Made by a program: the position numbers and the translations under genes. Positions 35,605-48,964 of a stretch of DNA of 64,000 bases are shown one piece after another; the stretch's first letter is position 1, and each line of letters opens with the position of its first letter. The DNA is from Epiperipatus broadwayi. Its lineage: Eukaryota; Onychophora; Udeonychophora; Euonychophora; Peripatidae. The notes below the pieces were generated by a model, which saw only the letters and a program-made list of their open reading frames with translations, was not told where the DNA came from and ran no database searches. Location of the stretch: contig JAQFVV010012416.1 of assembly GCA_028023455.1 (NCBI GenBank), forward strand, positions 7,817,967 to 7,881,966. Direction: 5' to 3'.

Positions 35605-37640
35605 AAAAAAAAAACAAGTCAAATCCATTTACAAGTCATAACGTATCGCCGAATAATCAGCAGCGGCTGCTTACCGCGCTTTCTATTCGAGATTACTTTC
35701 ATCAGAGAAAAATAGTTTTATAAGACAGGTGATCACAAATTACACGTGGTCTCGCTAGAAAATATTCTGCAATTATACTATTTTCTACTAATAATACAGT
35801 CGCATGGTGAAATCGATCCAAAATTCTCTGCAAAAAAATTCCAATCCTCATAATTACAAATTACCTGCTTAATTTTACGGCTTTGAAATTTGTGGATTGA
35901 TTATAATATTATGAAGAGTGTAAATCGACCCCGCTTTCCGATTAAGAAAAGTTATAGTATAGAGGTAAGATAATGTTTATTGAAAAAAATTTTTTGACAT
36001 TGTTACGAATTAAAAACTCAAACAAATTAATAAACAAAGCAATAATTAATAAAAACAATAACAAAAAGATTATTCTAATTTAATGAAATCTGCTAACAAT
36101 TTTTTTTTTAAATGTAAAACAATAAAATTAATAAAATGTTTACATTCCTAAAATTTTTACTTAATTAAAAAAAATTATATATTTGATACGTGAACTGAAA
36201 GATTATTATTAAAACCAAACGTAATTTTTAAAAATATTTATAGCTATTAATCAGATTCATACCGGTTAGAAAAAACTCTTCAAAAGGTTTACTGAATTAA
36301 TTATTTTTTATAATGTAATAAATTGAAGTCTTTATTAAATATATAGTGAATTAATTAAAAATGAAGTTTTCACCTAATTGCATTTTATTATAGATTAATG
36401 AAGTATAATCTTCTCAGAAAATTATATTCATATATGTATAACACGCATATGTACGGTATTACTTTTTGACAAAATAATTTTATTTATTCATTTTTGTTTT
36501 CCAATAAATGAAGTAGGAGTAGTATATACGTATGCAAGTAAAATTTAGTGAATGGTGAAGTGGGGAATGGTAGTATGTTTTAAATATCAAACAGTAAATT
36601 AATTTTGAATGTCATATATTTGTATATTTATTTATTTATTAAACTTAAAACTAAAATGTAATATTTAAAGGTTTTCTGTTTCTACTAAACCAATTCAACG
36701 AATTTTATGTGTATATGTATGTGTAAATATATACTATATAGCTTTTAATACGTTTTAATGATGAAACGTCTATTCAAAATTTGTGATGAAACTCTGAATT
36801 TGAAATGCTACAATAAATTATATAAAAAGGCGGTAAGCAATTTATCAACAGTTATTACCTGTAATAGTCTGATGTCTAATTAACCTAAGCTTTTACAAGT
36901 AGAGAACTCAACATTTAATCAATGTCTAATAACGGTGTAGATAGACTTTTTTTTTTTTATAATACTAGTAAAAATTGCGTTAGAAAATGTTTTTGCAAAT
37001 TGTTTATAATTTATATATATATAGGTGTGATATTTTTTTTAAAAAAAAAACGATGCGAAGAGACTAATATTTTAAATAATATAATTTCAACTACGTATAT
37101 AATTTGGTGTTCGAATTAGATAATGGTTGTATATTATTATATAAATAAATGATAATAATACCTTTAAATAATCACTTTAGGTTAAAAATCTTTCTAACAT
37201 TTTTAGTTAGAAATTGTATAAGGTATATGAATTCCTCACTAAGCTTGGACGTCTGCCAAGTAGTTTTCAATTATTGTTTTACTCAATAGTTAAGAATAGA
37301 TAAATACTCATTTATCTACAATAGCTGAATAACTAGATGGGTTAACTGTGAGTCTCCTACTTGAAAGAATTATCCTATATTTCTTTGCAACATAAATGTT
37401 CAGGTTTGTCTAACCTGGATTTAAACCTCATATTATGGGCGTGGCAGATCGCACTCATAAGCATATATATATATATAAGCCTCTAGAAAATAAGCGTGGC
37501 CATTCAAACTCCAAAGGAAATGAAGCAGAAAAACAAAGTTAAAAGTTATCACATATTAAAAATGAGTTTTGTTACAACCGAATAAATCAATTCGTTATCC
37601 ACAATTGCTTCATTTATAAAATATGTTAGTCCATTATTAT
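35605..37640. other. A+T-rich DNA, no gene seen
   Basis: No gene or repeat copy was identified. Confidence 0.5.
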
Positions 37641-37943
37641 TTATTTTATATTTTGCTGATGGTATCTTTTAACATTTTTTTTGCTGCAAACTTTTCTTTT
37701 ATAAAATACTTCAACAAATTCTCTAATTATAGCTTCGCAATGTATTATACCTTGAGGCTTATCTTGCAAATGAAAATAATCAGTTGTTGTACTTCTTTTG
37801 AATGTCCTTGGGTTAATCTTTATAAGATAAATGAAGTTTGCATACCTCATAAAAGCCATGCCCAATTTCACTATAAAACTTTTTTTTTTTTGGAAATCCT
37901 GTATTGTTCGAGTTGTTTCATATATCCAATGCAATAGACGCAA
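37641..37943 (-). other. Unassigned 100-codon open frame opposite another long frame
   Basis: A minus-strand frame of 100 codons overlaps a 104-codon plus-strand frame (37623-37937). The minus product is mixed in composition (for example HLQDKPQGIIHCEAIIREF and KINPRTFKRSTTTDYF), unlike most noise frames here. No domain, splice context or homologue is recognised. Chance openness is the default explanation. Confidence 0.15.
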
Positions 37944-37944
37944 C

Positions 37945-40900
37945 TGTACAATAATTAACTCTTATCCATCCCATTCAGAAAGTTGAAGAACATTTTGATT
38001 GGTCTCATGGTATTGTCATTGTGTGCATTGCTGTGTTGATGATTGTATTAACTTTGCCAATTCAAAAGACATTATATAGAATTTTCTTTCTGTTTTGAAT
38101 GTAGCCTATAAAGAGCTTGATTTAGTAATTAACGTTCAGGAAAACTCTAGTTTGAATGGTTATTACTTTCAAAACATGAGCTAATTAAAATATCTTTGTA
38201 TATTTTTTAAGTAAACAAGAGGACTTCCGATATTGTGGTGAAGCATAACTGCCAGTGCGTTTAATAAATTAAAAGACAGGATATTTCACTACTGCAACTA
38301 AATTAGCTTCATATAGAATTATTATTTTATTAATTATATAGAAGTGAAATTCTCTCTCTCTTTATATATAAAAAATCAAAATACTCTAGAATAAACTTTA
38401 CAATATTTAATAAAAAAATCAATAACAACTATAGACAGTTTAGGCTGTGAATAGCGAATATTATTCCTTACTTTTAATAACTACAATATTTTGGTCCAAT
38501 TAAATACGCAGAAAAAAAATAAAACTTAATCATAGAGTAAACATGAAAGGAATGGTTTTGTTGGAAATAATTTTATATTATATCAAAATAAATCTATTTG
38601 CTTAAAAATGAAAAATTCTAGTAAATATATTTTACCAAGCATATCAGTGACCTAAAACTTTGACATCTAATTAAAAAAATAATGCACAGATTTGAGATTA
38701 AGTAAAACATATGGAAAGATGAAGTAGCAAGGAAAAAATAAAAAATAAATGCATGGTTGAAAGAACAGTTAGATATTATTGAAACAAATAACATTATATA
38801 ATGTGTGTAGATAGTTCAACTTTTAAACTTGATTTCCAAAAAAGTACAATGATCTAGGAATAGATGTGTTCTGTTTGTTAGGTAAGATAAGAAAGTATAC
38901 TGGAGTGATGTGGAGAAATGAAATAAAGATTTTAAAAAACTCTATTTAATTTGGAGAGATATTCATCCTGAAATGATAATGATTAAATATAAATGATGAT
39001 GGTAATATAAATGAGTTATATGAATACTTTATTGATTTACTCACATTACAAACAAAATAAAATTGAATAAATAAATAAATAAAATGATTACAGAAAAGGA
39101 AAGTGTGGGGATAAATAAAGCTTGGTATGTCATAATGCATATCAAAGATGGATAAATGAGTTATTGTTTAAGATTAATGATTAAATGGTAGTTGTCCAGA
39201 TAGTCATGTAGTATTCAAATATCAAAAAGTTTCAATCCAGAAACTTTTAACTCTTATGTATGCCATCTGCTACTGCTTTAAAATTCTGATGATGTTTTAA
39301 TATTAAACTCTCACTGAAAACTATATTAGCTTTAATTAGATATAATTGTGGGGGGGGGGTCAGATTCGGATATATATATATATATTGAATTTGTGTAATT
39401 CTTCGTCCTGATTATATGACTTTTGTTTGTTTTTAAAAATAAAAGGGTTATAGAATATTATGGTCTGGGCAGTTTATAAAAAGAAATCAGTAAGTGAATA
39501 TATGTATATAATGTAGTATATTTAAGCTGTTAATAATAGAATATAAGTTCGTTATAAGAAAAAGTTCTTACATTCTAACAGAAAGTCTTATGGAGATAAA
39601 GAAAATAACTGAAATTATGGACTTCTAAATTAATTCATCATTGCCGGATAGTAATGAAAGTTATAAAAGATCATTATATGTTTTTTCAGAAAGAGTGTTT
39701 ATAATTAATTAATTAATAAAATGTTAAATTATGAATCAAACGTTTTTTTTAACATTGATCTAATTATGATTTAGGTAATATATATATATTTCTTGTTAAA
39801 ATAGAAATATGATTATGGTAATTATATATACATATAATTTATAATATATTTGTCCCAACTTTTCTGGGAATATAAATCTGTTTTCTCTAGCACTTTAGCA
39901 TACGTAAGATTTTTTAAAAGCTGTAGAAGAGTATATTATAATTTTAAAAAGTGGTGTCATTTGTTGTTTAAGAGATCTCTGTTACGAGTAAAAAAAACAT
40001 TGCCAGAGTTATTTAAGATCTATGCATTTCAAAAAAACCAGTTAAAGATAATTTAATTAGAATTGTTTTTTAATTAAAGATAATTCAATTAGAATTATTT
40101 TATTTTTCATTTAGAAGTATATTGTTCCGCATTATATAAATATTTTTACTTTGTTCAGTTTCAATATACAAACATTGACTTGCTCCTAAAAACAGAATAT
40201 TTCCTGATCTTTGATTTACCACTCAATGTATTTATTTATATCTTTTTTTTTTTAAATGTTATTTTAAAAAATTAGGTATCTTTCTTAGCCTGTGCTTGCT
40301 GGTTTATTTTATTATTAATTAAAAGAGTATACTAACAAAGAATTCACTCCTGACTTGTAAATTAAGATGAATCAGAATAAAATGGTTTAGAGCTTTTAAA
40401 ACTACTGTTCAATTTGCATTCATCCTTAGTAAAAGGAAATAAATGCATCTAAATATTTAAAATCGATTACAATTTGTAAAAATGTTTTTATTTTATTTTT
40501 CAAACACACACACACACACTGGAAAATGCTTATGTAGAAAGAGATGTTATTTTACTTCCTCTACTCTCTTCTGGAAAATAACTAGATAATGATTATTATG
40601 ACCAAGAAGTAATTTTGATAGTCTTGATGACATTGCTACAATTCTTTCATAATTAATTGTTTTATTCAATCGGGAAATCCAAGATATTTTGCCGATAATT
40701 CTATAGCCTTACTAATACTTTTACCTTAAAGAGTGAGACTGAAATAAATTGATTTCTATTCAATTAATCTTTTCTAGTTTTTAACAAGTAGGAGATTAAC
40801 AAAAAATATGTTCATCCAATTAATGTTAATTGATGATGGTTTTATCAGTTTTCATATTATGCAATTGAAGAAGGTAGTAATAATTAATATATGATAGCCA

Positions 40901-41105
40901 AATTACTTTCAGTATGCGTAGAACTGGGAATGCATTAAGGGTGCAAAACATATTTTCCACAAGTTATTTAAGATTTATTATTTAATGATGAAAAATGTAA
41001 TAAATGAAGAGTAGTTTCGTTTTCTTTTTGATGTAAATTGAAATTAAAATGGAGGTAGAAGTAATTCTATTTGCTGTAATATATAGAATACAAATTTAAA
41101 GAAAG
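37945..41105. other. A+T-rich DNA, no gene seen
   Basis: Contains a G-run at about 39350-39359, a (TA)n at about 39370-39386 and a (CA)n at about 40504-40519. No gene was recognised. Confidence 0.5.
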
Positions 41106-41110
41106 TCTGA

Positions 41111-41237
41111 GGTATATAGAATATATTATTATTATTATTATTTAATGTGTCAAAGCGTCGGAGAACCCCGGGACAATTGCTTGTATGGCAGCTATGCTAA
41201 CCACTCGGCCACCAACGCTTGACGGTATATAGAATAT
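41111..41237 (-). mobile_element. tRNA-Gly-derived SINE, copy 2, with 14-bp target-site duplication
   Basis: GGTATATAGAATAT is duplicated at 41111-41124 and 41224-41237. Between them the minus strand reads AAGCGTTGGTGGCCGAGTGG, TTAGCATAGCTGCC, GGGGTTCTCC-type B region, GACGCTTTGACACATT and an (AAT)n tail. The anticodon-loop position differs from copy 1. It is flanked on the left by a clean (ATT)n tail. Confidence 0.85.
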
Positions 41238-41239
41238 TT

Positions 41240-42115
41240 TAAAGGGATTAAAAATAAGTTTAACCATCAAATATTACATTTGAACTTGTTAATATAGCTA
41301 GAAATCACATTATACAAATAGTAAAGATATTTATCTTTCTAAAAATCTTTATGTATAATGGTGGAATTAATCTTAATCAGCTGCAAATAAGATTTTTTAT
41401 ATTGATTATCAATGTTGTTTTATCATATTCCTTTTTTCATGTGATCATTCTTTGAAATGTCTTTAACCGCTTATTAATTGCTTGGGCTATTTCATTACTT
41501 CGACATTATTGCATTATTGCTTTCCGTAATAAATTGGTAACTGCTTACATTGGGAGGAGATTGAGATGGTATGATGTCTTCATCTGTACTATTGTCTCAT
41601 TGTTGTTGTATTACAAATATATATATTTTATTTTTAAGATTTTTTAAAATTTGTATTTAAACGTTTCCTAAAGGTTTCACTATTATCTTTATTCTTCATA
41701 GTTTAATTTTAAAAAAAAATATTTTTTTTTAATTTTTAGCAAAAATAAATAATTTTTCTTAACTTTAATATATATCCTTAACTTTAATATATATCCTTTG
41801 TGGGCTTCAAAATCACGCATGAGTTTTGATAATCATTACTTCTATCATTACTATACCTATGCGAAGACAATTCACATTGATTTTGCAAATAAATGTGTCG
41901 CTTTTTTTTCTGCATTTTTTATCAATCGAGTTTACTTTTAATTAATTAATATGGAATATTCTTAATAATATTTTGTTCAAATACCTTTATTTATATTAAA
42001 TTTAACAATTATTTTACAATATTTCCAGCAATATTGTTAATATATTGTAGGAATTCTTCTTCTTAATGGTATACTAACACTGCTTGCCATTAATATATGT
42101 AAGTTGACTTTTTTT
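41240..42115. other. A+T-rich DNA, no gene seen
   Basis: A direct repeat of CTTAACTTTAATATATATCC lies at about 41758-41797. No gene was seen. Confidence 0.5.
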
Positions 42116-42119
42116 GCCA

Positions 42120-44100
42120 AGAAATTTATTTAACAAATATAAAATATACAAAGGTTTGTTTAAGTTTAGACTACATTAGATTATTTTTATCAGGCTTCAC
42201 ATGTAAACTTGGAAGACTTCAACAACAGGTGAAGGGTTCCATTTAGGACTTCTACATGCATTGCAGAGTTTTGCAATAGATGAAACTAATTGATGACTGG
42301 TGGAGTTGTGGGCCAATGTGACTGCTTATGGTTTTGTTGTTAGGATTTCAAACAGCCTCCATGTCTCAGAGTAGGCAGTACACATTTCTTGATCTTGTTT
42401 ATGATTTTGATAAATAGTTGTAGTGGACTCAGATGAGACCATTGAAAGGATAACTTACAATGAACCAGCCAGATTGAGAATGACAGGAATATAGAAAGTC
42501 TGATCCATGCAAATGTTTTTCTGCTAATGCAGCATTTAATAGAGGTTATCATTTGATAGCTGATTTTAGATTTAGTATGTATAAGTTGTCTGATGCCATT
42601 GAGGTTGGGACAATTGTTAATGATGTATTCAAATGTTTCAATTTCATGCCCATAGAGTTGGCATTGAGGGTCTATGTGTTTAAATCCCCTTTTATTTACC
42701 AAGAAAGATTTGGTGGGCATGGCGTCTAAGTTTATCTTTATGATGAAGTTGAGGTATTTTGGCTCAAGACTCCAAAATTTGAACTGTGTTATTATTCTCT
42801 TGTTTGTAGTGCATAGATGAGAAATAGGAGAGTATGGGTGTGGGTGCTGAAGCTTGTACACATCCCAGTGTTAAATTTTTGATGAGTATGCACTTTCAGG
42901 ATCATAGTAGAGGCTTTGACTATGGGAGGTTAATGATGTGATCCAATCTTGTTTGTGAAGGGGAGGGCAATCAATGGGGTTAATAGGGATAAAGACTTGG
43001 AAGTTTTACAGAGCTTCATGAAGTTTGTAAATAAGGTTATGAGTCTTCTGGAGGATTAAAGTATTGGGGAAGTGGAGTGACAGTCCATTTAGCCAATATG
43101 GACAATGCATCCCATCAAGACTAATAGCAACCATTTTCCTACACCAAAACAACCGGGAACAAAGTGAATTAATTTTCTTTATGAAGATTTGAATTAGTTT
43201 AACTATTGGAATGTAATAAGTGATTTTGGGAGAAAAGATCATGTTCAGTAATGTCACTTTTCTGTGTAGAGATAAGTAGACTTTTGCAAGTGATGAAGTT
43301 AATTTGTCTGTAGATTTTAAGATTTCATTTTGAAATTTGTGAGGTGATGGAAGATGGAGGTTTGTGAAAAGGAATGCCAAGGAAGTTCTGAGGTTGTCCA
43401 AGGTAGTTGGTTAAAATCTTTTTGCCAGTAGCAATTTGCCATGCAGTGGTTTTGGCTAGATTAAATGTAAACTTGAATTGCTCAGTATAATTGTCAAGAA
43501 TTTGACTAAGGAGGCTGAGATATCCCTGAGATGAAAGAACCACAAAGATATCATCCATATAGGCAAAGACTTCCATCTCCTTCTTAAGTCTGGGGATGAA
43601 GGCACAAGGTTTTTTTCTGAATGTTAATTAAGAGTGGATTGATATAGGCAATGAATAGAATTGCGCTAAGTGGAGATCCTTGTGGTATGGAAAGGGTGAG
43701 TTTGAAGGAGTTTGAAGTTTTCCCATCTAGAGATATTAGAATGTGGTGGTTTCAGAGAAGGTTGTAGATGATTTGAATGTATGATTTAGGTATGGAGTAT
43801 TCAGCCAAGGTTTTGAGCAGTATGTTAATCCTTACTGAATCAAAAGCGGCAGCTATGTCCAATTGGACAGCAATTGGCTTGGATTTTCTATTAATTCTAA
43901 GGTGATCAACAAGAATTTTAACTTGAGCCATGGCAAAGATGGTGGATGAGCCTTTTTTGGCAAATTGTGAAGCAGAGATGTGTTTGAATATGGTTTCTTG
44001 AATGTTGTCTTTTATTGTGGACTCAATGATTTTAATCATCAGGGGAATCATTGAAATTGGTAAGAGGTTTTCAAGGTCCAATGTTGACTTTAGATGATAA
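42120..44100 (-). pseudogene. L1/Tx1-like LINE, 5'-truncated, reverse transcriptase through C-terminal zinc region
   Basis: Minus strand, starting inside the RT near 44095. Visible in order: LDLENLLPISMIPL (palm entry), SQFAKKGSSTIFAMAQV, LDIAAAFDSVRI (motif A, catalytic Asp), IPQGSPLSAILFIAYINPLL (motif B), AYMDDIFVVL (motif C, YMDD, 43546-43557), FLGIPF, then KVYLSLHRKVTLLNMIFSP (thumb) and CQLYGHEIETFEYIINNC. The coding frame is broken by a TGA (43752-43754), an extra base in a T7 run (43610-43616) and a shift near 43336. In the C-terminal zinc pattern two ligands are Tyr (second Cys and the His). The 3' region to about 42120 has an AATAAA-type signal. There is no endonuclease domain, so it is a dead 5'-truncated copy. 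Confidence 0.85.
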
Positions 44101-44104
44101 TAAT

Positions 44105-44390
44105 ACTATGTTGGCTCAAATTAGACAATGAAGGTTTTTTTTTCTCTTTCTAATATCATTATATTATACTTCTGATCTTTAAAAAGATAGTGGAAAAAAA
44201 TAAAATAAATTTAAAATTTCTGGTACATATTCTGTTTTAAACAAATAAAATTTTTATTCCATTATTAATATTATATATATATATGTAGATATTAATATTA
44301 TACTTGTAATAATGCTCAAGGCTAAATGGGTTTATAAGTAACCATTAATAACCGAAACACAGACTTATTATATACCTGTGTCTATATATG
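44105..44390. other. A+T-rich DNA, no gene seen
   Basis: A (TA)n tract lies near 44273-44284. The line near 44315-44350 (CTAAATGGGTTTATAAGTAACCATTA) resembles the flank of the MITE-like element at 7914 (complement). Confidence 0.5.
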
Positions 44391-44394
44391 TAAT

Positions 44395-45005
44395 ATATAG
44401 GCTATATGAGCAGAGACTTTAACATGACCCACCACTCTCCACTCTATCTCATAACTCTGATACACTTGAATACATATATGTTGAAAAGATAAATAATCAC
44501 CAATATCCGTATTTCATGCTAAACCAGCAATCATTAGTTAGTCCAGATTACCATCTCTACATGTATATGCTATAAGTGTTCAGATATATATTAAGATAGC
44601 CAATCTTCATACTTTAACAGCCAGACTTCAATCTATTCCATACTCCAACTCTTCACCCTTCCATCCAATTGAAAATCTAATAATAAGCCTGTGTTTCAGT
44701 TATTACACAGTAGAGATGTCTGCCCTTGTATATGTATTAAATGGATTATGTTCTGTATATGAGGGGTCAGATTGACCTTAGGTCAACATGGGTGTGACAA
44801 GAATCTTGGCCTCAGGGTGGCCTTTGAGCATTCCATCATCAGATTTTCAATTGGATGGACTGGTGAAGAGTTGGAGTGTGGAGTAGAGTGAAGCCTGTCC
44901 ATTAAAGTATGAAGTTTGGCTATCTTTATATCTGAGCACTTATAGCATATAGGTGTAAAGATGGTAAGCTGGACCAACTGATGATTGCTGGTTTAGCATG
45001 AAATA
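44395..45005. repeat. Palindromic repeat, 'GGTTTAGCATGAAAT' family, copy 5
   Basis: Arms of about 300 bases meet near 44705. The left arm starts at the CCACCACTCTCCACTCTATC tip. The right arm runs CCTTGTATATGTATTAAATGG, GTCAACATGGGTGTGAC, TTTTCAATTGGATGGAC to GCTGGTTTAGCATGAAAT (ending about 45004). The MITE-like element at 45027 follows at once. Confidence 0.75.
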
Positions 45006-45026
45006 TCTATAAGTAACCATTGAGTA

Positions 45027-45138
45027 ACCATTAGAAACTAGTCAACACTTTTATTGTTAAAAGGAGGTTGCCTTGTCAATAGTTTGAGATTTGTTATCTA
45101 TATTGGGATTGTCTAAGTGTTGACTGGTTTCTAATGGT
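45027..45138. mobile_element. Foldback/MITE-like element, copy 2
   Basis: Terminal inverted repeats ACCATTAGAAACTAGTCAAC (45027) and GTTGACTGGTTTCTAATGGT (ending 45138), with an internal TTGTTAAAAGGAGGTTGCC as in the 7735-7914 copy but about 68 bp shorter. Confidence 0.65.
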
Positions 45139-45144
45139 TAATAT

Positions 45145-46085
45145 TATATGTGTGTATGTATGATAGATAGTAGGTACAAGAAAGAAAAAATGAATAAGAA
45201 AATGTATAATGGGATGTTTGCATATGTGTATATTTATAAAAACAATAATTTTATTTTTTTAAGTGTTTATTTCTAATGATGACCATTAGAAATTGTATAA
45301 AGCTATAGAACGTTTATTGTCACATGATTAATTTTTAAAAATGGCATCTTGAGAAGGTTCATTTGTAACGAAAATCGATTTAATGGTATTAAATTAAATT
45401 ACATACTAATCAGTTGTTTATTATTTCAAGTTCTGTAAAATTCGAGCGATTAAGTGTATATATGTAAAAATACTTTTATTGATGCTAAAATATATAATGA
45501 TTTGAAAGGGATTAATTTTTCACGTGGCACCTACAAAACTCTTTAGGGATTTCCATATTAATAAAAGAACAACAATATGTCCCTTAAAAATTGGTTAATT
45601 TTTTACTAATATGATACCATGTAGAAGTTTAAAAAATTCTCTAATTGACGCATGAAAAGTAAATACCATTTCAAAATCAATATATATATAGTAAATGACT
45701 TATTTTTAATTATCCCCAGAAACTGCAGGAAAAGATAAAATGTTTAAAATTTTGGTTTATAAGAAGATTACGGAACTTCATAAAGAAAAAATAATACCAA
45801 AAAAAAAAAAAAAAAATCTGTAAAATTTTAGAATATATTTTTGTGTTCAATATAATATTCCATGAACTGTTCCAAAATAAATGAAGCATTTAAAGTAAGT
45901 ATATTTTAATATAATAAAATTAAAACAAAATAATCTGTGTTATGACTAATTATGCAGATTTTTTTGTATAAAATCATGTCTCAGTACCATGCTGAACCAA
46001 GAAATCATGGGTAATTGTTCAATTTTCATAGCACAATTTATTTTACAATTCATATTTTGAACAATACTCCAACTTATACTCTATG
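45145..46085. other. A+T-rich DNA, no gene seen
   Basis: No feature is supported beyond an A-run near 45801-45816. Confidence 0.5.
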
Positions 46086-46089
46086 TAGA

Positions 46090-46530
46090 CAGGGGCAAAA
46101 TTCACCATACAATAGCCATTCAGTGCAAGCCCGAGTATTCAATGGATGCAGGAAGGTTTGTGCACAAAATTTCTATCTAGTGCCTACTCATCCAATATCC
46201 CTAGGCTAGTTTCTAGCTTGTGGTTTTTATCAGTGAGGAGCCTTAGATCTGAGAGCACTGTATTTATATCTTAGGACCTAATGCAATCCTCCAGCAGTCA
46301 TCTTTTACATTATTAGCTAACTATAAAGCTTTGAGTCCAAAATGAAAACACAATAATGTTTTCAACTCAAGCTCATTAGCTTATATAGTTGTATAGATCT
46401 GAACTCAGATCAGCATTCTACATGTATTTGGTTCTTTATTAACAACAATTACCATAATCCTTCCTGCATTCATTAATTACTCTGACTTGCATTGAGTGAC
46501 ACTACTATGTGGAGAGTTTTGCCTCTGTGT
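46090..46530. repeat. Palindrome with ~65-bp outer arms
   Basis: The left arm (about 46090-46155; GGGCAAAATTCACC, CATTCAGTGCAAGC, GATGCAGGAAGG) is complementary, with mismatches, to the right arm (about 46458-46528; CCTTCCTGCATTC, CTTGCATTGAGTG, GGAGAGTTTTGCC). The right-arm outer block recurs at about 16552-16578. Confidence 0.55.
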
Positions 46531-46659
46531 AAACAGCTTGTGTAGACATAAAGAATGGTGATCATATGGTGTTGAGTAGTTATATAATAACAAGCCTGAT
46601 TGCAAACATTTTATTTAGACAACATTTTTATAACGAAAAGATTCTAAATAAAGTACTTT

Positions 46660-46730
46660 ATTTTTTTTTCCTCATGTGTCATAACATCAGCCTGGGAAGC
46701 GAACCGCTACAACTGCTTGTAAATTTGACA
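46660..46730 (-). mobile_element. tRNA-Gly-derived SINE, copy 3 (5'-truncated)
   Basis: On the minus strand only the B-box half survives: AGCAGTTGTAGCGGTTCGCT (complement of about 46696-46716), TCCCAGGCTGATG, then the TATGACACATGAGG spacer and an A tail. The A-box half is missing or replaced. No clear target-site duplication. Confidence 0.6.
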
Positions 46731-46739
46731 TGTAGCTTT

Positions 46740-48235
46740 TATGGTCCTGAAAATAAATGAATATTTATAAAAACTTACAGAATTCTTTGATAGTTTATGC
46801 CATTTCTATGATAATAATCCCCTGTTTTTTTTCTTCTCTAGCTAGAATAAAGTTTTTAGATTAGTAAGAATTTTTTGATATTATGTTAACTATTTTCAGA
46901 AAAAAAATTGCAACAATTTAGAATTTTATCTTCCTGAAGCTAATTTTTAAAAGACATGATTGATAAGAGATAAAGTAAAATAGTTTTTCCCTTGAATAAT
47001 TAATTACCAGTAATTAATAAGTAGCATTTTAAGGAGATGATTAATGATTACGGTATACAAATGAGACCTATCTTTAATTAAAGGCTATATTTTACATATT
47101 AAATACTAAAGTATCTACTTGTGCAGAATTATAAAGTTAACATTTTGGGTAATAGATAAAATAGAAAGTTATCTTAAAATATGAGAAATGTCATATTGAA
47201 TTCTGAGATTTCCTTTCTGAATTTGGTAATATATAATTTTACTGTCTTTTTAAATATATAGATAAATTCTAATTTTTAATATTTTAACTATTTGACTTTT
47301 TTAATAACTAATATTATATACTATAATAATTTTGTATTGATTATACATTTAATGCTACAGTAGTTTTAATATATATATATATAACAATTACATTATTATT
47401 TTCTACGGCAGCGATTAACTTTAAGATAAAAGAATTAAAATCTCAATAAGTTTTAACTAATTTTTTCGTCATCTAAAAATGATTTAAAATCCACGTTTTT
47501 TTTTAAAGGCAAACTAATAATATTCTTTGTTATGGGTAGTTCTCTTTTCTTGTATTGACTAATTATAAATTAGAAAATGATTGAAAATAGTATGATGATG
47601 ATAAGAAAGAACTAATAAATAACATCATCATAAAGAAAAGAAAGGGTTTTTTTAAAAAAATTGATTTAGAATTTTTGAAGACAATCATTATTAAATTCAG
47701 TATTAAGATTTAAAGATTAAATTGTAATAAAAGATGCTAGTAAATAATATGTGAGGGATCATATTTTCAAAGGATTCTGTACAGTTTAATGTGGTTGTAG
47801 TTGAATGTTCTTAAATTAAGCTCTACTTATAATTTCAACGCCCAAACTTCCTATAACCTCCTGAGCAACTAACAGTACGATTATTATTCTCTTATTAAAT
47901 AAACAAAAAATATCGATTATTTAAAAAATTTAAAAATAGAAAACAAATAATATCTGAATACTGCTATATTTTAAAGATAAAATATTCTTAACGTTTCAGT
48001 GAAAACTTCCAGAAATGAAAAAAAAATCTTCAAAGGCAGAATACCTACTTTATCTGAAAAAGTTAAAAAAATGAAACTAATATAAATAGATAATAGGGAT
48101 ACAGAGTAAAAAAGTGACTAGAAAATATCTCATCCTGTTATTTGGCTTTTGTTTGAAATTAATATTCTTTCTTTAAATCCTATTTGACTAAGTTAGTAAA
48201 ATATGATAAAACTATGAAAAAGATTAACATTTAAT
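46740..48235. other. A+T-rich DNA, no gene seen
   Basis: No feature is supported. Confidence 0.5.
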
Positions 48236-48239
48236 AAAT

Positions 48240-48625
48240 AAATAATAGATAATTTTTGTGACAGGAGAGAAGGCGTGTCGATTCTAGCGCTCAAGTGTGA
48301 AAAATAGTGCTTCCACAATATTAGATATATAAATCGCTATTTTACATCTATAAAAACTAATAAAATTCAGTGTGCAAGTAGTTAAAAATGGAAAACTTTC
48401 TCTTCCACTGATATATAAACTGAATTTGTAAAAGTAATATGTCAATTTAATAATCTTACTAATAATAAGATCAAAGCCTAATTTAGACCTAGTTAATAAT
48501 TATTAGTTTATTTAAACATTCGCCTTAATTCATAGTTGGACCACCTATGGTTTTAAAACAATTATTGACAGGAGAGAATGCTGTCAATCTTAGCACATGT
48601 CTAAATAGTACCTTCTGTAATATTA
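48240..48625 (-). repeat. Two copies of the 8-kb repeat family, inverted orientation
   Basis: TGACAGGAGAGAAGGCGTGTC (48260) and TGACAGGAGAGAATGCTGTC (48568) start two copies in tandem. The second continues leftward through GGACCACCTATGG and TTATTAGTTTATTTAAAC, matching copies at 7960-8130 and 8275-8460 in complement. Confidence 0.6.
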
Positions 48626-48964
48626 CTGTTATATATATATATATAATTATTTAAAACAATACAATAATTAATACATATGTAAATGAGATTATACAGCGCG
48701 ATGTTTTTGAATTGTAATAAACTAATAATCAGAATTAAGCTAATGCACATGTGCTTTGTGGATTTTAACAATAAATGAATACTCTCATTTCTCAAATGCA
48801 AGATAAAGACTTTGTGAAAGAATAGAATGAATTCACCTATTCTTTCAACCCAAACGTTTAAGTATGGGTAAATCTTAAGTATCTGGAAATGACAACATGA
48901 AGATATTAAGCAATCGTTTTAAATTACTTTTATTATATCTGAATGAATGATGCCTGCGGTCATT

